Positions 30,928 through 41,022 of a stretch of 64,000 nt of DNA are shown in pieces. The DNA is from Varibaculum cambriense DSM 15806 (GTDB lineage Bacteria; Actinomycetota; Actinomycetes; Actinomycetales; Actinomycetaceae). The position numbers and the translations under genes are program-made. The DNA lies in NCBI RefSeq assembly GCF_000420065.1, contig NZ_ATUF01000002.1, positions 558,001 through 622,000 on the forward strand. The letters are read 5' to 3'. How positions within the stretch are numbered: position 1 is the stretch's first letter; each line of letters starts with the position of its first letter. The notes beneath the pieces are model-generated. The model was not told the DNA's origin, did not search any database, and saw only the letters and a list, made by a program, of their open reading frames with translations.

Positions 30928-33900
30928 CTATTTTTGTGCGTCCGTTTTTACTTTTCCAAAGGGAGTAAGTACATTTTGCAGCAATTGCGCTACCCACTGT
31001 GCCAACGATTCGTCATGCAGAGCACCTTGTCCCAGTTTTTCTCCCTTAGGAGCCGGCACCAAGATTTGGCGCACCGCCGGTTTAATCACCGTTCCCGGAT
31101 GCAGCCGCTTGATCCGCAACATTTGGGAATCTGCCAAACTAATCGGGGAAAAGCGTACAAACCTTCCTTGCGCCACGATTTCTTTGATACCCAGGGCCCG
31201 TGCTTTCATCCGTAGCTTCGCCACTGTGAACAGTAACTCCACATTTGCCGGTGGCACCCCGTAGCGGTCAGTCATTTCCTCCCGCACCGCCTCCATCTCG
31301 GTTTCTTTGCGCACGCTGGAGAGCTTTTGGTACATCTCTAGGCGCAACCGCTCTGAATCCATATATTCGGGGGGAATATGGGCATCGATTGGCAGTTCAA
31401 TCCGAACCTCGCTATCTTCTTCTTCCGCTTCCCCGCCCTCTTTAAAACCGCGCACCGCCTCGGAGACCATCCGGATATACAGGTCAAACCCAACCCCGGC
31501 GATATGGCCGGACTGTTGCCCACCCAGCAAGTTTCCCGCTCCCCGAATCTCCAGGTCTTTTTGCGCGACTGCTGTACCTGCCCCTAAATCGGTATTAGCG
31601 GCAATGGTTTGCAGGCGTTCTTGCGCGGTTTCGGTTAGCGGTTTATCGCCTGGATAGAAGAAGTAAGCGTAGGCGCGTTCCCGCCCGCGCCCTACTCGTC
31701 CTCGTAACTGGTGTAGCTGCGAGAGTCCCATCCGATGCGCCCCGGAAACTATCAGGGTGTTGGCGTTGGAAATATCTAGCCCTGTCTCGACGATAGTGGT
31801 ACAAACTAGCACGTCAGCCTGGTGATTCCAGAAATCGACCATTACTTGTTCCAGTTGCTTTTCGTGCATTTTTCCGTGCGCTACCGCGATCCGGGCTTCT
31901 GGAACCAGTTCGGAAAGATGCGCCGCTACCCGGTCGATGGATTCTACCCGGTTGTGCACATAGAACACCTGCCCATCACGCAGTAATTCCCGTCGGATCG
32001 CCGCTTTCACCTGTTTATCCTGGTAAGCGCCAACAAAAGTCAGTACCGGGTGGCGTTCTTCGGGGGGAGTCGACAAAGTGGATAGTTCCCGAATCCCGGT
32101 AACTGCCATTTCCAGGGTGCGGGGAATCGGGGTAGCCGACATAGACAGCACATCCACATTGGTACGCAGGGCTTTTAGGGTTTCTTTGTGTTCCACCCCA
32201 AAACGTTGCTCTTCGTCGATTATCACCAGCCCCAAGTTCTTAAACCCGACTTCTCCGGTAATCAAACTATGGGTTCCGATCACCAAATCTATTTCGCCAC
32301 CGCGTAGCTGGTCTTTGAGTTCTCGCGTCTGGGCCGGGGTGGAAAAACGCGACAGTTGCCCGATTTTTACCGGGAAGGGCGCGAACCGGTCAGAGAAGGT
32401 CTCAAAATGTTGTTTCACTAGCAGCGTGGTTGGCACCAGCAGTGCCACTTGGAATCCTTCTTGGATAGCTTTAAAGGCCGCGCGTACCGCCACCTCGGTT
32501 TTCCCGAACCCTACATCTCCGCTGAGCAGACGATCCATGGGGGCAGGTTTTTCCATATCTGCCTTGACCTCATCGATCGTGGCTAACTGATCGGGAGTCT
32601 CCTGGTATTCAAACGCATCCTCAAGTTCCTTTTGCCAGGGAGTGTCGGGACCGAAAGCGTGCCCTTTGGTGGCCTGCCGCGCCGCATAAAGGCGGATTAG
32701 TTCCGCCGCGATTTCCCGGGTGGCTTTGCGAGCGCGGTTCTTAGTCTTGGCCCAATCCGCTCCCCCCATCTTGTTTAGCTGCGGGGTATCCGAGCCAGCA
32801 TAACGGGACACCAGATCCAAAGAGTCGGTGGGCACGTAGAGCCGGTCACCAGCTTGTCCCCGCCGCGAAGGGGCATATTCCAATACTAAATATTCCCGGG
32901 TAACTGCGTCTTGACCTTTACCGATAGTGCGTTTGGTCATCTGCACAAAGCGCCCCACCCCGTGCTGGGAGTGCACCACATAGTCCCCGGGTTTTAGAGC
33001 AAGAGGATCGACGATGGTTTTCCCACGTCGACTAGCCAATTTGCGGGGAGCTTGTGCCAGACGCGGAGAGCGGCCAGTCAGGTCTGCCTCCGCCAATACC
33101 AACAGCCGGGAGGCTTTCAGGGCAAAACCAGCACCGATTTTGCCGGCGGTAACCAACACACTTCCCTTCTCGATATCCGAAGACGCCGCGAGGGTTGGTA
33201 CCGCGCACGCAGGCAGGCCGGCCTCGGAAAGATTAGCGGCAAACCTGCTGGCCAAGCCGCGTCCCGAACAAGAGACAATCACCTGCCAACCGGCGTTTAG
33301 ATATTGACTTAAGTCTTTAACTGCCTGGTCGATATGACCGCGGTATCCTTTGGTCGCCCGTGCTTGCAGACTGCTTTGACCGTGGTAAACATAAGTGGGT
33401 CGGGTAGTTTCGCTCAGCCCATTTTCTTCTTCGCCACCGCTTAATTCTTCCGTGAGATTTCCGGTCGCAGTGGACGGTTCCTCCTCATTTTCGGCAGCCA
33501 AAATATCCGCACTAGGTAGACCAGTTAGTTCCCACCAGCCAAGACCATTATCGAGAGCCTCTTGATTAAAATCATTGAGACTTTGGAGGGCGCGGGCGGC
33601 TTGGATGGGGATTTTTCCGCCTCCAGCAGCCGCTTGCCAAGCAGCCTGTTCAAACTCGTGGGAGGTTTCCAGTAAATCTGCGGCGCGGCGGGCTACTTTC
33701 CCCGGTTCGTCAATCACGATGGTGGTGTCCCCTGGCAGCAAGGAAACCACGCTTTGTAGTCCCGGCGCCAACACCGGGGCTAAAGATTCCATCCCCTGCA
33801 CCGCAATCCCCTGGCTGATCAGTTCTAACATATCGGCCACTCCTGGCAAGGAGGGTTGCAGCTCGCTGGCCCGCTGCTTCACCTGGTCGGTTAAGAGCAG

Positions 33901-34680
33901 CTCGCGGCAGGCCGGCGCCCAGATTCCGGCGGGACTTTTTTCCAAACTTCGCTGATCAGAAAGGGAAAAATAGTTTACTTCCTCTAAGGTGTCGCCAAAG
34001 AAATCTAGGCGTTGCGGGTGGGATTCCCCGGGAACAAATACGTCAACAATTCCTCCCCGCACTGCAAATTGTCCCCGCGTGGATACCAAATCGGTTTTCT
34101 CGTATCCCAGGTCTAGTAGGCGCGTAGCTAATTTATCGAGAGGATAATCCTCGCCCTCGAGAATTTTTAGGGGTTCAATTTCAGTTAAACCGAATACTAC
34201 CGGCTGTAATAGCGCCCTAATAGGCGCTACTAGAATAGAAATATCCTGCCCGGGACCGCTTTTTTCCGGATGAGTTAGGCGACGCAAGGCGGCGATTCGC
34301 TGCGCCATGGTGTCGGCGCGGGGAGACAGCCGTTCATGCGGCAGGGTTTCCCAGGAAGGGAAGCGGGCAACTCGGGGCAAATATCCGGCCAGTTCCGCCT
34401 CTACCTGTTCAGCCGAACGCCCCGAGGCGGTTACGTACAGGATTAGACCGCGCCGCGGGGTATTGGCGCCTTCAGTTTTCGCGGTTACTTCCATCTTTGC
34501 AGATGGGGAAGCTAGCGGGGAAAACTTTCCGCTACTGACAGCGGTTTGCGCCGCGGCTGCCACTAGAGCTGGCCTTACCCCGGCAGGACAGTACAGGGAC
34601 TGGACGTTAGCGGGGTGGGAAAAGAACTTTTTAGCTGCCGGCTCGCTAGCTACTTTTTCTACTACGGCTTGCAAACTCAT
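30928..34680 (-). CDS. mfd: Transcription-repair coupling factor
   Basis: Displaces RNA polymerase stalled at lesions and recruits UvrA; 1250 residues. The N-terminal UvrB-homology modules precede the CarD-like RNA-polymerase-interaction domain (PGDYVVHSQHGVGRFVQM). The RecG-like translocase motor has GDVGFGKTEVA (Walker A), IIDEEQRFGVEHKE (DEEQ box), SATPIPRTLEMA, VETGLDISNANT and QLRGRVGRGRERAYAYF. The C-terminal TRCF domain ends the protein. An acidic insert (about 395-425, EEEPSTATGN) is not part of the usual core. Next to eno as in other actinobacteria, but without mazG between them. Confidence 0.97.
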   Translation of the reverse strand: MSLQAVVEKVASEPAAKKFFSHPANVQSLYCPAGVRPALVAAAAQTAVSSGKFSPLASPSAKMEVTAKTEGANTPRRGLILYVTASGRSAEQVEAELAGYLPRVARFPSWETLPHERLSPRADTMAQRIAALRRLTHPEKSGPGQDISILVAPIRALLQPVVFGLTEIEPLKILEGEDYPLDKLATRLLDLGYEKTDLVSTRGQFAVRGGIVDVFVPGESHPQRLDFFGDTLEEVNYFSLSDQRSLEKSPAGIWAPACRELLLTDQVKQRASELQPSLPGVADMLELISQGIAVQGMESLAPVLAPGLQSVVSLLPGDTTIVIDEPGKVARRAADLLETSHEFEQAAWQAAAGGGKIPIQAARALQSLNDFNQEALDNGLGWWELTGLPSADILAAENEEEPSTATGNLTEELSGGEEENGLSETTRPTYVYHGQSSLQARATKGYRGHIDQAVKDLSQYLNAGWQVIVSCSGRGLASRFAANLSEAGLPACAVPTLAASSDIEKGSVLVTAGKIGAGFALKASRLLVLAEADLTGRSPRLAQAPRKLASRRGKTIVDPLALKPGDYVVHSQHGVGRFVQMTKRTIGKGQDAVTREYLVLEYAPSRRGQAGDRLYVPTDSLDLVSRYAGSDTPQLNKMGGADWAKTKNRARKATREIAAELIRLYAARQATKGHAFGPDTPWQKELEDAFEYQETPDQLATIDEVKADMEKPAPMDRLLSGDVGFGKTEVAVRAAFKAIQEGFQVALLVPTTLLVKQHFETFSDRFAPFPVKIGQLSRFSTPAQTRELKDQLRGGEIDLVIGTHSLITGEVGFKNLGLVIIDEEQRFGVEHKETLKALRTNVDVLSMSATPIPRTLEMAVTGIRELSTLSTPPEERHPVLTFVGAYQDKQVKAAIRRELLRDGQVFYVHNRVESIDRVAAHLSELVPEARIAVAHGKMHEKQLEQVMVDFWNHQADVLVCTTIVETGLDISNANTLIVSGAHRMGLSQLHQLRGRVGRGRERAYAYFFYPGDKPLTETAQERLQTIAANTDLGAGTAVAQKDLEIRGAGNLLGGQQSGHIAGVGFDLYIRMVSEAVRGFKEGGEAEEEDSEVRIELPIDAHIPPEYMDSERLRLEMYQKLSSVRKETEMEAVREEMTDRYGVPPANVELLFTVAKLRMKARALGIKEIVAQGRFVRFSPISLADSQMLRIKRLHPGTVIKPAVRQILVPAPKGEKLGQGALHDESLAQWVAQLLQNVLTPFGKVKTDAQK

Positions 34681-34746
34681 CGTGTCTATCCTAGATGAGT
34701 CAGGAGTCTAGTTCACTTTCGACTGCTTGCTAGGGCAGGATCAGGT

Positions 34747-34764
34747 ACGAGGGCGCGCCCTCGT
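34747..34764. terminator. 18-bp palindrome between the DPBB gene and mfd
   Basis: ACGAGGGCGCGCCCTCGT is a perfect palindrome with TTTT on the plus-strand side (ending 34767) and AAAA on the minus-strand approach. It lies 21 bp past the stop of the minus-strand DPBB gene and 67 bp before mfd. Terminator or operator. Confidence 0.45.
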
Positions 34765-34784
34765 TTTAACAAAATAGCAGAAGC

Positions 34785-35420
34785 TTAGGAAGTGTAAACG
34801 TCGAAGTGGTTACCCCGGGTGCCACGGTCATAGACCTTGCCTGGCGCGCCAAACGGAGTGTTAATCACCGTACCTTTGGGGGCGTCGTTCGCGAGCACAA
34901 TGTATCCGTTCGCATCGGCTACGAATCCGTCGGCATTGACATGGCGACCGGGGATCCGCAATCCCCCACCGGGTAGTACCTTTTGGGAATAGTAAGTGAA
35001 TTTATAGCCGCTCCAGTTGACTACTCCCGCCCGGCGTAGCGCCGGTAAAGAATACTGGGCGGTTGAGGAGGACGCACCCGCTGCGACCGCCGAATTCCCG
35101 GAAGGAGCTCCGGGGGCAGTTTCCACAGTTACTGTCTCGGGCGTTACTTTGGCGTTAACGACCTGTAGTCCCAAGTCGCCCTCGGCTTGTAGAGCAGGGT
35201 TAGTAGCGGAAATGGTTTCCGCCGTCATTTCTGGTTGCGGTTGCCCGGCGGGCAGGGAAGAAGAATGTAGAGCTACTGCTCCCGAGGTGCCGACTGCGGC
35301 TGCGATTACCGCAGTGGCTAATCCGGCCTGCCAGAGCAGATGGCGGAATGGTTTCTTTCCTTGGCAATGACGTCCCACGATTTTCCCATTCAGTCGACAC
35401 AATAACCTGCCTGTGTTCAA
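34785..35420 (-). CDS. Secreted double-psi beta-barrel (RlpA/3D-like) domain protein
   Basis: 211 residues. A basic N-terminus and hydrophobic helix (LATAVIAAAVGTSGAVAL) form a signal peptide or anchor, then comes a Ser/Ala/Glu-rich linker. The C-terminal domain (about residues 140-211) shows FTYYSQKVLPGGGLRIPGRH, GYIVLANDAPKGTVINTPFG and GKVYDRGTRGNHFDVYT. That pattern matches double-psi barrel wall-associated proteins with a conserved late Asp. Likely acts in or binds the cell wall; hydrolytic activity is not shown. Start uncertain: TTG at 35420 or GTG at 35375 (VGRHCQGKKPF), neither with a good ribosome-binding site. Confidence 0.78.
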   Translation of the reverse strand: MNTGRLLCRLNGKIVGRHCQGKKPFRHLLWQAGLATAVIAAAVGTSGAVALHSSSLPAGQPQPEMTAETISATNPALQAEGDLGLQVVNAKVTPETVTVETAPGAPSGNSAVAAGASSSTAQYSLPALRRAGVVNWSGYKFTYYSQKVLPGGGLRIPGRHVNADGFVADANGYIVLANDAPKGTVINTPFGAPGKVYDRGTRGNHFDVYTS

Positions 35421-35506
35421 CCAGGCGAAAATCAGTCTAAACCAATATGCAATCGTTTCGCTACCAAATCGTTACATTCGTAGCCGTTACCACAGTTTTT
35501 GCAGGA

Positions 35507-35545
35507 AAGTGTGGTGCCCCGACCTTTGGTCGGGGCACCACACTT
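35507..35545. terminator. Terminator after rho
   Basis: Perfect 18-bp stem (AAGTGTGGTGCCCCGACC and complement) with a TTT loop, 32 bp past the rho stop codon. One of the strongest hairpins in the window, though the T-run is short. Confidence 0.85.
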
Positions 35546-35577
35546 AGTGTCAGATTTAAAATCCGTTATTTTTCCCG

Positions 35578-37266
35578 TTAAACCTGGGAGCTCATTTTAG
35601 CGATCATCATTAAGAACTCGGCATTGGAGTTAGTGTTCTTCAGTTTAGAAAGCACAAACTCGGTAGCCTGCTGCGGCTCCAAGGCGCTAAGCATCCGCCG
35701 CAGCTTCCAGGTAACCTGCAGTTCTTCCTTATTCAGCAGCAGCTCTTCCCGGCGAGTACCCGAAGCATTCACATCGACTGCCGGGAACAGGCGCTTATCA
35801 GCCAACTGCCGCGACAGGCGCAGCTCCATATTGCCGGTGCCTTTGAATTCTTCGAAAATAACTTCATCCATCTTGGAGTTAGTTTCCACCAGCGCGGTGG
35901 CCAGGATAGTTAGCGAACCGCCGTTCTCCACGTTGCGCGCCGCCCCAAAGAATTTCTTGGGCGGGTACAGTGCCGAAGCGTCCACGCCACCGGAAAGGAT
36001 CCGTCCCGAGGCCGGAGCCGCCAAGTTATAGGCACGCCCTAAGCGGGTAATCGAATCCAGTAGCACCACCACGTCTTGACCTAACTCTACCAGGCGCTTT
36101 GCCCGTTCAATGGCCAGTTCGGCAACTGAGGCATGGTCGGAAGCTGGCCGGTCAAAGGTAGAAGCAATAACCTCTCCCTTCACCGTGCGCTGCATATCGG
36201 TGACCTCTTCGGGACGTTCATCTACCAGCACCACCATCAGGTGGCACTCCGGATTATTAGTAGTAATCGCATTGGCGATCTGCTGCAAAATAATGGTTTT
36301 ACCGGCTTTAGGCGGAGAAACAATCAACCCCCGCTGACCCTTACCGATGGGGGCAATCAAATCGATTATCCGCTGGGTAATATTCTTGGGGGTGTTCTCT
36401 AAGCGCAGTTGCTCGTTGGGATACAGCGGCACCAAATCTTTGAACTGAGTCCGCGCCCGCGCGTCCTCGATACTCATTCCATTCACGGTATCTAGTCGCA
36501 CCAGGGCGTTGTATTTTTGCCGGCGATTATTTTCGCCCTCTTTGGGAGGACGCACTGCCCCCTGCACCGCATCCCCAGAACGCAGTCCCCAACGACGTAC
36601 CTGGCCGAGGGTGACATATACATCATTGGGGCCAGCTATATAACCCGAGGTACGGACAAAAGCATGATTGCTTTGCACATCCAGAACCCCGGCGATCGGC
36701 AAGAGTTCTTCCCCGTTTTCTTCGGAGGTTTCCTCGTCATTATTGTCGTTTTTACCCCGACCGCGATTATCATTCCAGTTGTCATCGCGGCGGCGATTCC
36801 GATCCCGCCGGCGGTTGCGCCGTCCGCGGCCGCGCCCTTCCCCGCGATCTTCATCTTCTGCGCTAGGCAAGGCAATCTCATCGACAGAATGCGGGGTCTC
36901 CCCCTTATTCTTCCGCCCCTTATTTTGATTATCTTTCTTGCTGGCGTGCTCGGCTAAATCTTGTTTCAGCTGCTCCTTCGCATCTTTTTTAGCATCTGAT
37001 TCTTGGCGAACTGCAGCGTGATGTTGTCCATTGTGTCCGCGCGTATCCGCTGTCCGCTTGGGCGAGCCCTTTTGCTTGGTAGTAGCCTTCCCAGCATCCT
37101 CAGCGACATCACTGATGGGTTGGGCGGAGCGAGCCTGACTAATCATTTCGACCAGCTCATTCTTCCGCAGTCGGGAAATCCCTCGCAACTGCATTTTTGT
37201 AGCTAGAGCTTTTAGCTCATCCAGCTTCATAGTGCGCAGATCGTTAGCATTCTCGTTTGTGCTCAC
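35578..37266 (-). CDS. rho: Transcription termination factor Rho
   Basis: Hexameric RNA-dependent ATPase that ends transcription; 562 residues. The N-terminal Rho_N helix bundle ([23 protein letters not shown]) is followed by an actinobacterial insert of roughly 130 residues, highly charged and rich in Arg, Asn, Asp and Lys (for example [12 protein letters not shown]). Then come the RNA-binding OB fold ([35 protein letters not shown]) and the ATPase with [12 protein letters not shown] (Walker A), [30 protein letters not shown] and the R-loop/Q-loop region. Upstream thrB ends 233 bp away, so rho probably has its own promoter. Confidence 0.97.
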   Translation of the reverse strand: MSTNENANDLRTMKLDELKALATKMQLRGISRLRKNELVEMISQARSAQPISDVAEDAGKATTKQKGSPKRTADTRGHNGQHHAAVRQESDAKKDAKEQLKQDLAEHASKKDNQNKGRKNKGETPHSVDEIALPSAEDEDRGEGRGRGRRNRRRDRNRRRDDNWNDNRGRGKNDNNDEETSEENGEELLPIAGVLDVQSNHAFVRTSGYIAGPNDVYVTLGQVRRWGLRSGDAVQGAVRPPKEGENNRRQKYNALVRLDTVNGMSIEDARARTQFKDLVPLYPNEQLRLENTPKNITQRIIDLIAPIGKGQRGLIVSPPKAGKTIILQQIANAITTNNPECHLMVVLVDERPEEVTDMQRTVKGEVIASTFDRPASDHASVAELAIERAKRLVELGQDVVVLLDSITRLGRAYNLAAPASGRILSGGVDASALYPPKKFFGAARNVENGGSLTILATALVETNSKMDEVIFEEFKGTGNMELRLSRQLADKRLFPAVDVNASGTRREELLLNKEELQVTWKLRRMLSALEPQQATEFVLSKLKNTNSNAEFLMMIAKMSSQV

Positions 37267-37499
37267 AAACTTTCCTTTTGAATGTAGGTTGACGCAGATG
37301 CGCCTGGATATTAAGAATCGAGAAAAATAGGCCTCGATTTTGAAGGCCGGAACTGAGCATTCCTGGCGGTAAACCCGCTAGGTGCTTTCGCCTTCGTGAG
37401 ATTAGCTTACCAGGATTTTCGACCGGTCGGAAACTGGCGTTTAGTGAACCTGGCCATGCCAGTTAACTAGTGCTGCCCCTTTAATCTGCGGCTAGCGCG

Positions 37500-38510
37500 T
37501 TATAGTTCTCGCACCCCGCGGGTATCCAACTCTAAGGTACGAACCTTCCAACCCACTTTTTCGGCCTGGGCTTTAACCTGATCCCCCACGTTAGTCAGTG
37601 CCAGCACGCATGGTCCCGCTCCGGAAATAACTGCCGGCAATTGTTGCGCCCGTAACCAATACATCAAATCCAAAGAAGCCGGCATGGCGGCTCTCCGATA
37701 GTTTTGATGCAAATAATCCGTGGTGGCGGCCATTAATAGTTCGGGATGATCTTGCAAGGCACTCACCAAAAGTGCCGCGTTAGCCACATTGCGGGCAGCA
37801 TCAGCGTGAGGCACCTGTTCAGGCAGTAACGCCCGCGCCTGCGAAGTATCTAACTCGAAATCCGGGATAAATACCGTGGGGTATAGGTCGTATTGATTTT
37901 CGATTTTCACTGCCCAAGTCTGCGGAAAATCTGCGTTCAGGACCGGCTGGTCAGTTTCTTCCTCCTGATCGTCCTCGCCTTCTTGCCCCATTTCAATAAA
38001 AGGCGAAGTCAGTTCCTTGGTGGTGGCCGCTTCTTCACTGGAAGTACCATGGATTCCCGCCAGGGTTATCCCTCCATAGATTGCCGGCGCCAGGTTATCG
38101 GGGTGTCCTTCCAGATAGGTAGCAATACGTAGCATGGTGTCGTTATCGAGAGCCTGCGGGTCGGAAATAATCGCTCGCACAATGGCCAGCCCACTAACGA
38201 TCGCGGAGGCCGAAGACCCCAGGCCTCGTGATTGGGGAATCTGATTTTCTTGCCACAGACTGATCCCCACTTGGGATGCTCCAACCGCATCTAGCCCCAA
38301 GCGGATAGCTCGTACTACTAGATGCTTTTCGTCCTCGGGCAGCCGGTCTTTCCCTTCCCCGCGCACATGCACCTGGGTTTTCCCGACCGTAGCCCGGAAA
38401 CGTACTCGATCGTGCAGAGAAACCGCTAGCCCCATACAATCGTATCCCGGCCCCAGATTAGCCGAAGTAGCAGGAACTTTTACTTCCGCTTCGTCCTTTA
38501 CGATTCGCAT
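37500..38510 (-). CDS. thrB: Homoserine kinase
   Basis: Phosphorylates homoserine in threonine synthesis; GHMP kinase fold, 336 residues. The N-terminal VPATSANLGPGYDCMGLA is the family signature, and the ATP-binding loop is SRGLGSSASAIVSGL. The C-terminal GAGP-type motif is ISGAGPCVLAL. An acidic insert (about 155-180, EEDDQEEETDQ) stands out. Last gene of the run lysA-hom-thrC-thrB, 15 bp after thrC, so co-transcribed with it. Confidence 0.96.
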   Translation of the reverse strand: MRIVKDEAEVKVPATSANLGPGYDCMGLAVSLHDRVRFRATVGKTQVHVRGEGKDRLPEDEKHLVVRAIRLGLDAVGASQVGISLWQENQIPQSRGLGSSASAIVSGLAIVRAIISDPQALDNDTMLRIATYLEGHPDNLAPAIYGGITLAGIHGTSSEEAATTKELTSPFIEMGQEGEDDQEEETDQPVLNADFPQTWAVKIENQYDLYPTVFIPDFELDTSQARALLPEQVPHADAARNVANAALLVSALQDHPELLMAATTDYLHQNYRRAAMPASLDLMYWLRAQQLPAVISGAGPCVLALTNVGDQVKAQAEKVGWKVRTLELDTRGVREL

Positions 38511-38525
38511 CTTGCTCAGTTCCCG

Positions 38526-39629
38526 TTATTTCAGATCGAGGGCGCTGAGGGCGGCCTCCAAGGTGGGCTCAATTACTTGCGGGGTAATATCGCGATCCCC
38601 TAAAGCAGTCGCGGTATCTTTCAGACCATTACCAGTCACCGTACACACAATCGTGGCCTCCCCTGGGACTTTACCCTGGCTAGCGGCCTGCAAAAGTCCC
38701 GCTACCGAGGCCGCCGAGGCGGGCTCTACGAAGATTCCAGTGCTGGCCGCGAGTCGCGCTTGTGCCGCCAAAATAGCTTCATCAGTCACCGCGGTGATGA
38801 AACCGTGGGAGTCATCCCGGGCTGCCGAGGCATAATCCCAAGAGGCGGGATTGCCAATCCGAATCGCAGTCGCCACGGTTTCCGGGTTCGAAATCGGGTG
38901 TCCGGCTACGAAGGGAGCTGCCCCTTTGGCCTGGATCCCCCACATTTGCGGTACCTTGCTGGCGCGCGTATCCCCTAGTTTAGTTTCTTTTTCTAAAGAG
39001 GCGGCGGTGCGCCTACCAGCGTATTCGTTATATCCCATCCAGTAGGCGGAGATATTTCCGGCGTTTCCTACGGGCAGTACGTGAATATCGGGGGCATCCC
39101 CCAGGAAATCAACGATTTCAAAGGCCGCAGTCTTTTGCCCCTGCAAGCGGTAGGGGTTAATCGAGTTAACCAGGGCTACCGGATAGCTTTCGGTGAGCTG
39201 GCGAGTAATCGTCAGGCACTGGTCAAAGTTGCCATCCACTGCCACTAACCGCGCCCCATGCACAATCGCTTGCGCCAGTTTACCGGCGGCAATCTTCCCG
39301 GCAGGCAGGATTACCGCACATTCCAAGCCGGCTTTCGACGAATAGGCAGCGGCAGACGCCGAAGTGTTGCCGGTAGAGGCACAGGCCACCATCTTTTGTC
39401 CGCTAGAGACCACCTTGGTAATCGCCATGGTCATCCCGCGGTCTTTAAAAGAGCCGGTGGGGTTCACGCCTTCGACTTTGATATAGACTTTCGCCCCTAC
39501 CTCGCTGGACAGATCCTCCGAATAAATCAGCGGAGTGCCGCCCTCCTGTAAAGTAACGATTTCTTCTTCATCACCTACGGGGAGCCAATCGCGGTATTCG
39601 TTGATTATTCCCTGCCACAGATGCGCCAT
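38526..39629 (-). CDS. thrC: Threonine synthase
   Basis: PLP enzyme that turns O-phosphohomoserine into threonine; 367 residues, fold type II. The cofactor lysine lies in [15 protein letters not shown]. The phosphate-binding and Ala/Ser-rich loop [15 protein letters not shown] and the [13 protein letters not shown] segment are typical. It starts at ATG 39629, only three bases after the hom stop, and is followed 15 bp later by thrB, which makes a compact operon for making threonine from aspartate semialdehyde. Confidence 0.97.
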   Translation of the reverse strand: MAHLWQGIINEYRDWLPVGDEEEIVTLQEGGTPLIYSEDLSSEVGAKVYIKVEGVNPTGSFKDRGMTMAITKVVSSGQKMVACASTGNTSASAAAYSSKAGLECAVILPAGKIAAGKLAQAIVHGARLVAVDGNFDQCLTITRQLTESYPVALVNSINPYRLQGQKTAAFEIVDFLGDAPDIHVLPVGNAGNISAYWMGYNEYAGRRTAASLEKETKLGDTRASKVPQMWGIQAKGAAPFVAGHPISNPETVATAIRIGNPASWDYASAARDDSHGFITAVTDEAILAAQARLAASTGIFVEPASAASVAGLLQAASQGKVPGEATIVCTVTGNGLKDTATALGDRDITPQVIEPTLEAALSALDLK

Positions 39630-39632
39630 GTT

Positions 39633-40934
39633 TTAGCCCTCCATACTGATTACTTGGATTACTCGGCCCACCGGCTCCGCGGCAGCCAAATCTTTTACTG
39701 TCAAGTCTATGGCGTCCGCCCGTGCCCAAGCAGTCGCTAGCGATACCTCCGCTTTAGCAGACTCACTGTCATTGCGCTGGCGCACCTGCTCAATCGAGAT
39801 CCCCCGACGAGCAAAAATCCCGGCTACCTCAGCTAACACCCCGGTAGCGTCCTCTACCTCTAGGCGAATACTGTACTTAGAACGCACCTGGCCGGCCAGC
39901 ATTTGCGGCAAATCAGCGTAGGCGGATTCACGCGGGGCACTCCCTCCGGATACCAGGTGGAAGGCAGCGGCCACCACGTCCGAGAGCACTGCGGAGGCGG
40001 TTTGTACCCCGCCGGCGCCTTGGCCGTAGAACATCAATCTGCCCGCGGCCTCGGCATCAATCACAATCGCGTTAAAGGCTCCCGCGATGCTAGCGAGCGG
40101 ATTTTCTGGTTTCACCAATACTGGCTCTACCCGGCAGGATACGCATTCGCGTCCTTGTTCATCTTGCGCGAGCTGGGCAATCGCCAGCAGTTTGATAGTG
40201 CGTCCTGATTCTTTGGCGTCGGCAATATCGTCCGCGGTGATCTGGCGGATCCCTTTGACTGCTACCTGGTCGAGGGAAACTCGAGTGTGGAAAGCCAGCT
40301 GCGCCAGCAAGGCGCATTTGGCGGCGGCATCTAGGCCATCAATATCGGCAGTGGGATCCGCTTCGGCATATCCCAGTTCTTGCGCAGTAGACAGCGCCTG
40401 CTCGAAGGACCAACCTTTCTTTTCCATCTGGTCGAGCATGTAGTTGGTGGTGCCATTAACAATGCCCTGTACCACCTGCACGCGATCCCCGGCCAGGGAT
40501 TCGCGCAGGCCATAGACTACCGGGATGGCGCCTGCCACCGCAGCCTCGTAATAAAGGTCGGCTTCCCGCTGGCGAGACAGGTCAAAAAGTTCCGGGCCGT
40601 GTTGCGCGAGTAGGGCTTTATTACCGGTTACCACGGATTTTCCGGCCTCCAAGGCGCGGGTAATGTAAGTGCGCGCCGGCTCGATACCCCCGATTAGTTC
40701 AATTACCAGGTCGGCTTGGTCAATCAAGGGCTCCGCCTGATCGGTAAGCAGGTCGCGGCTAATAAAATCGGGGCGGGGGGCAGCCAGATTATTTACACAA
40801 ATACCGATAATCTCCAGGCTGGCTCCACACCGTGCCTGGTAATCGGCGGCGCGTTCTTGCAGGAGACGAACCACTTGCGCCCCTACGGTTCCGCACCCGA
40901 GAACCGCTATTTTCACCGCTTGCTTCATTTTCAC
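39633..40934 (-). CDS. hom: Homoserine dehydrogenase
   Basis: Reduces aspartate semialdehyde to homoserine with NAD(P)H; 433 residues. The N-terminal Rossmann motif is VAVLGCGTVGAQVVRLL. The catalytic domain carries GIVNGTTNYMLDQM, ELGYAEADPTADIDGLDAAAK with the catalytic Lys, and the GQGAGGVQTASAVLSDV segment. A C-terminal ACT domain (from about 350, SIRLEVEDATGVLAEVAGIFARRGIS) indicates feedback control, usually by threonine. The stop is three bases before thrC. Confidence 0.97.
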   Translation of the reverse strand: MKMKQAVKIAVLGCGTVGAQVVRLLQERAADYQARCGASLEIIGICVNNLAAPRPDFISRDLLTDQAEPLIDQADLVIELIGGIEPARTYITRALEAGKSVVTGNKALLAQHGPELFDLSRQREADLYYEAAVAGAIPVVYGLRESLAGDRVQVVQGIVNGTTNYMLDQMEKKGWSFEQALSTAQELGYAEADPTADIDGLDAAAKCALLAQLAFHTRVSLDQVAVKGIRQITADDIADAKESGRTIKLLAIAQLAQDEQGRECVSCRVEPVLVKPENPLASIAGAFNAIVIDAEAAGRLMFYGQGAGGVQTASAVLSDVVAAAFHLVSGGSAPRESAYADLPQMLAGQVRSKYSIRLEVEDATGVLAEVAGIFARRGISIEQVRQRNDSESAKAEVSLATAWARADAIDLTVKDLAAAEPVGRVIQVISMEG

Positions 40935-41022
40935 CCTCTTTTCAACGCTTTCGTCCGGGCATTTTTACCTGCCGGGCTTTCTACTCTAGCGGGTATTAAT
41001 GGCAGAGCGCTCCCCGGATTTA

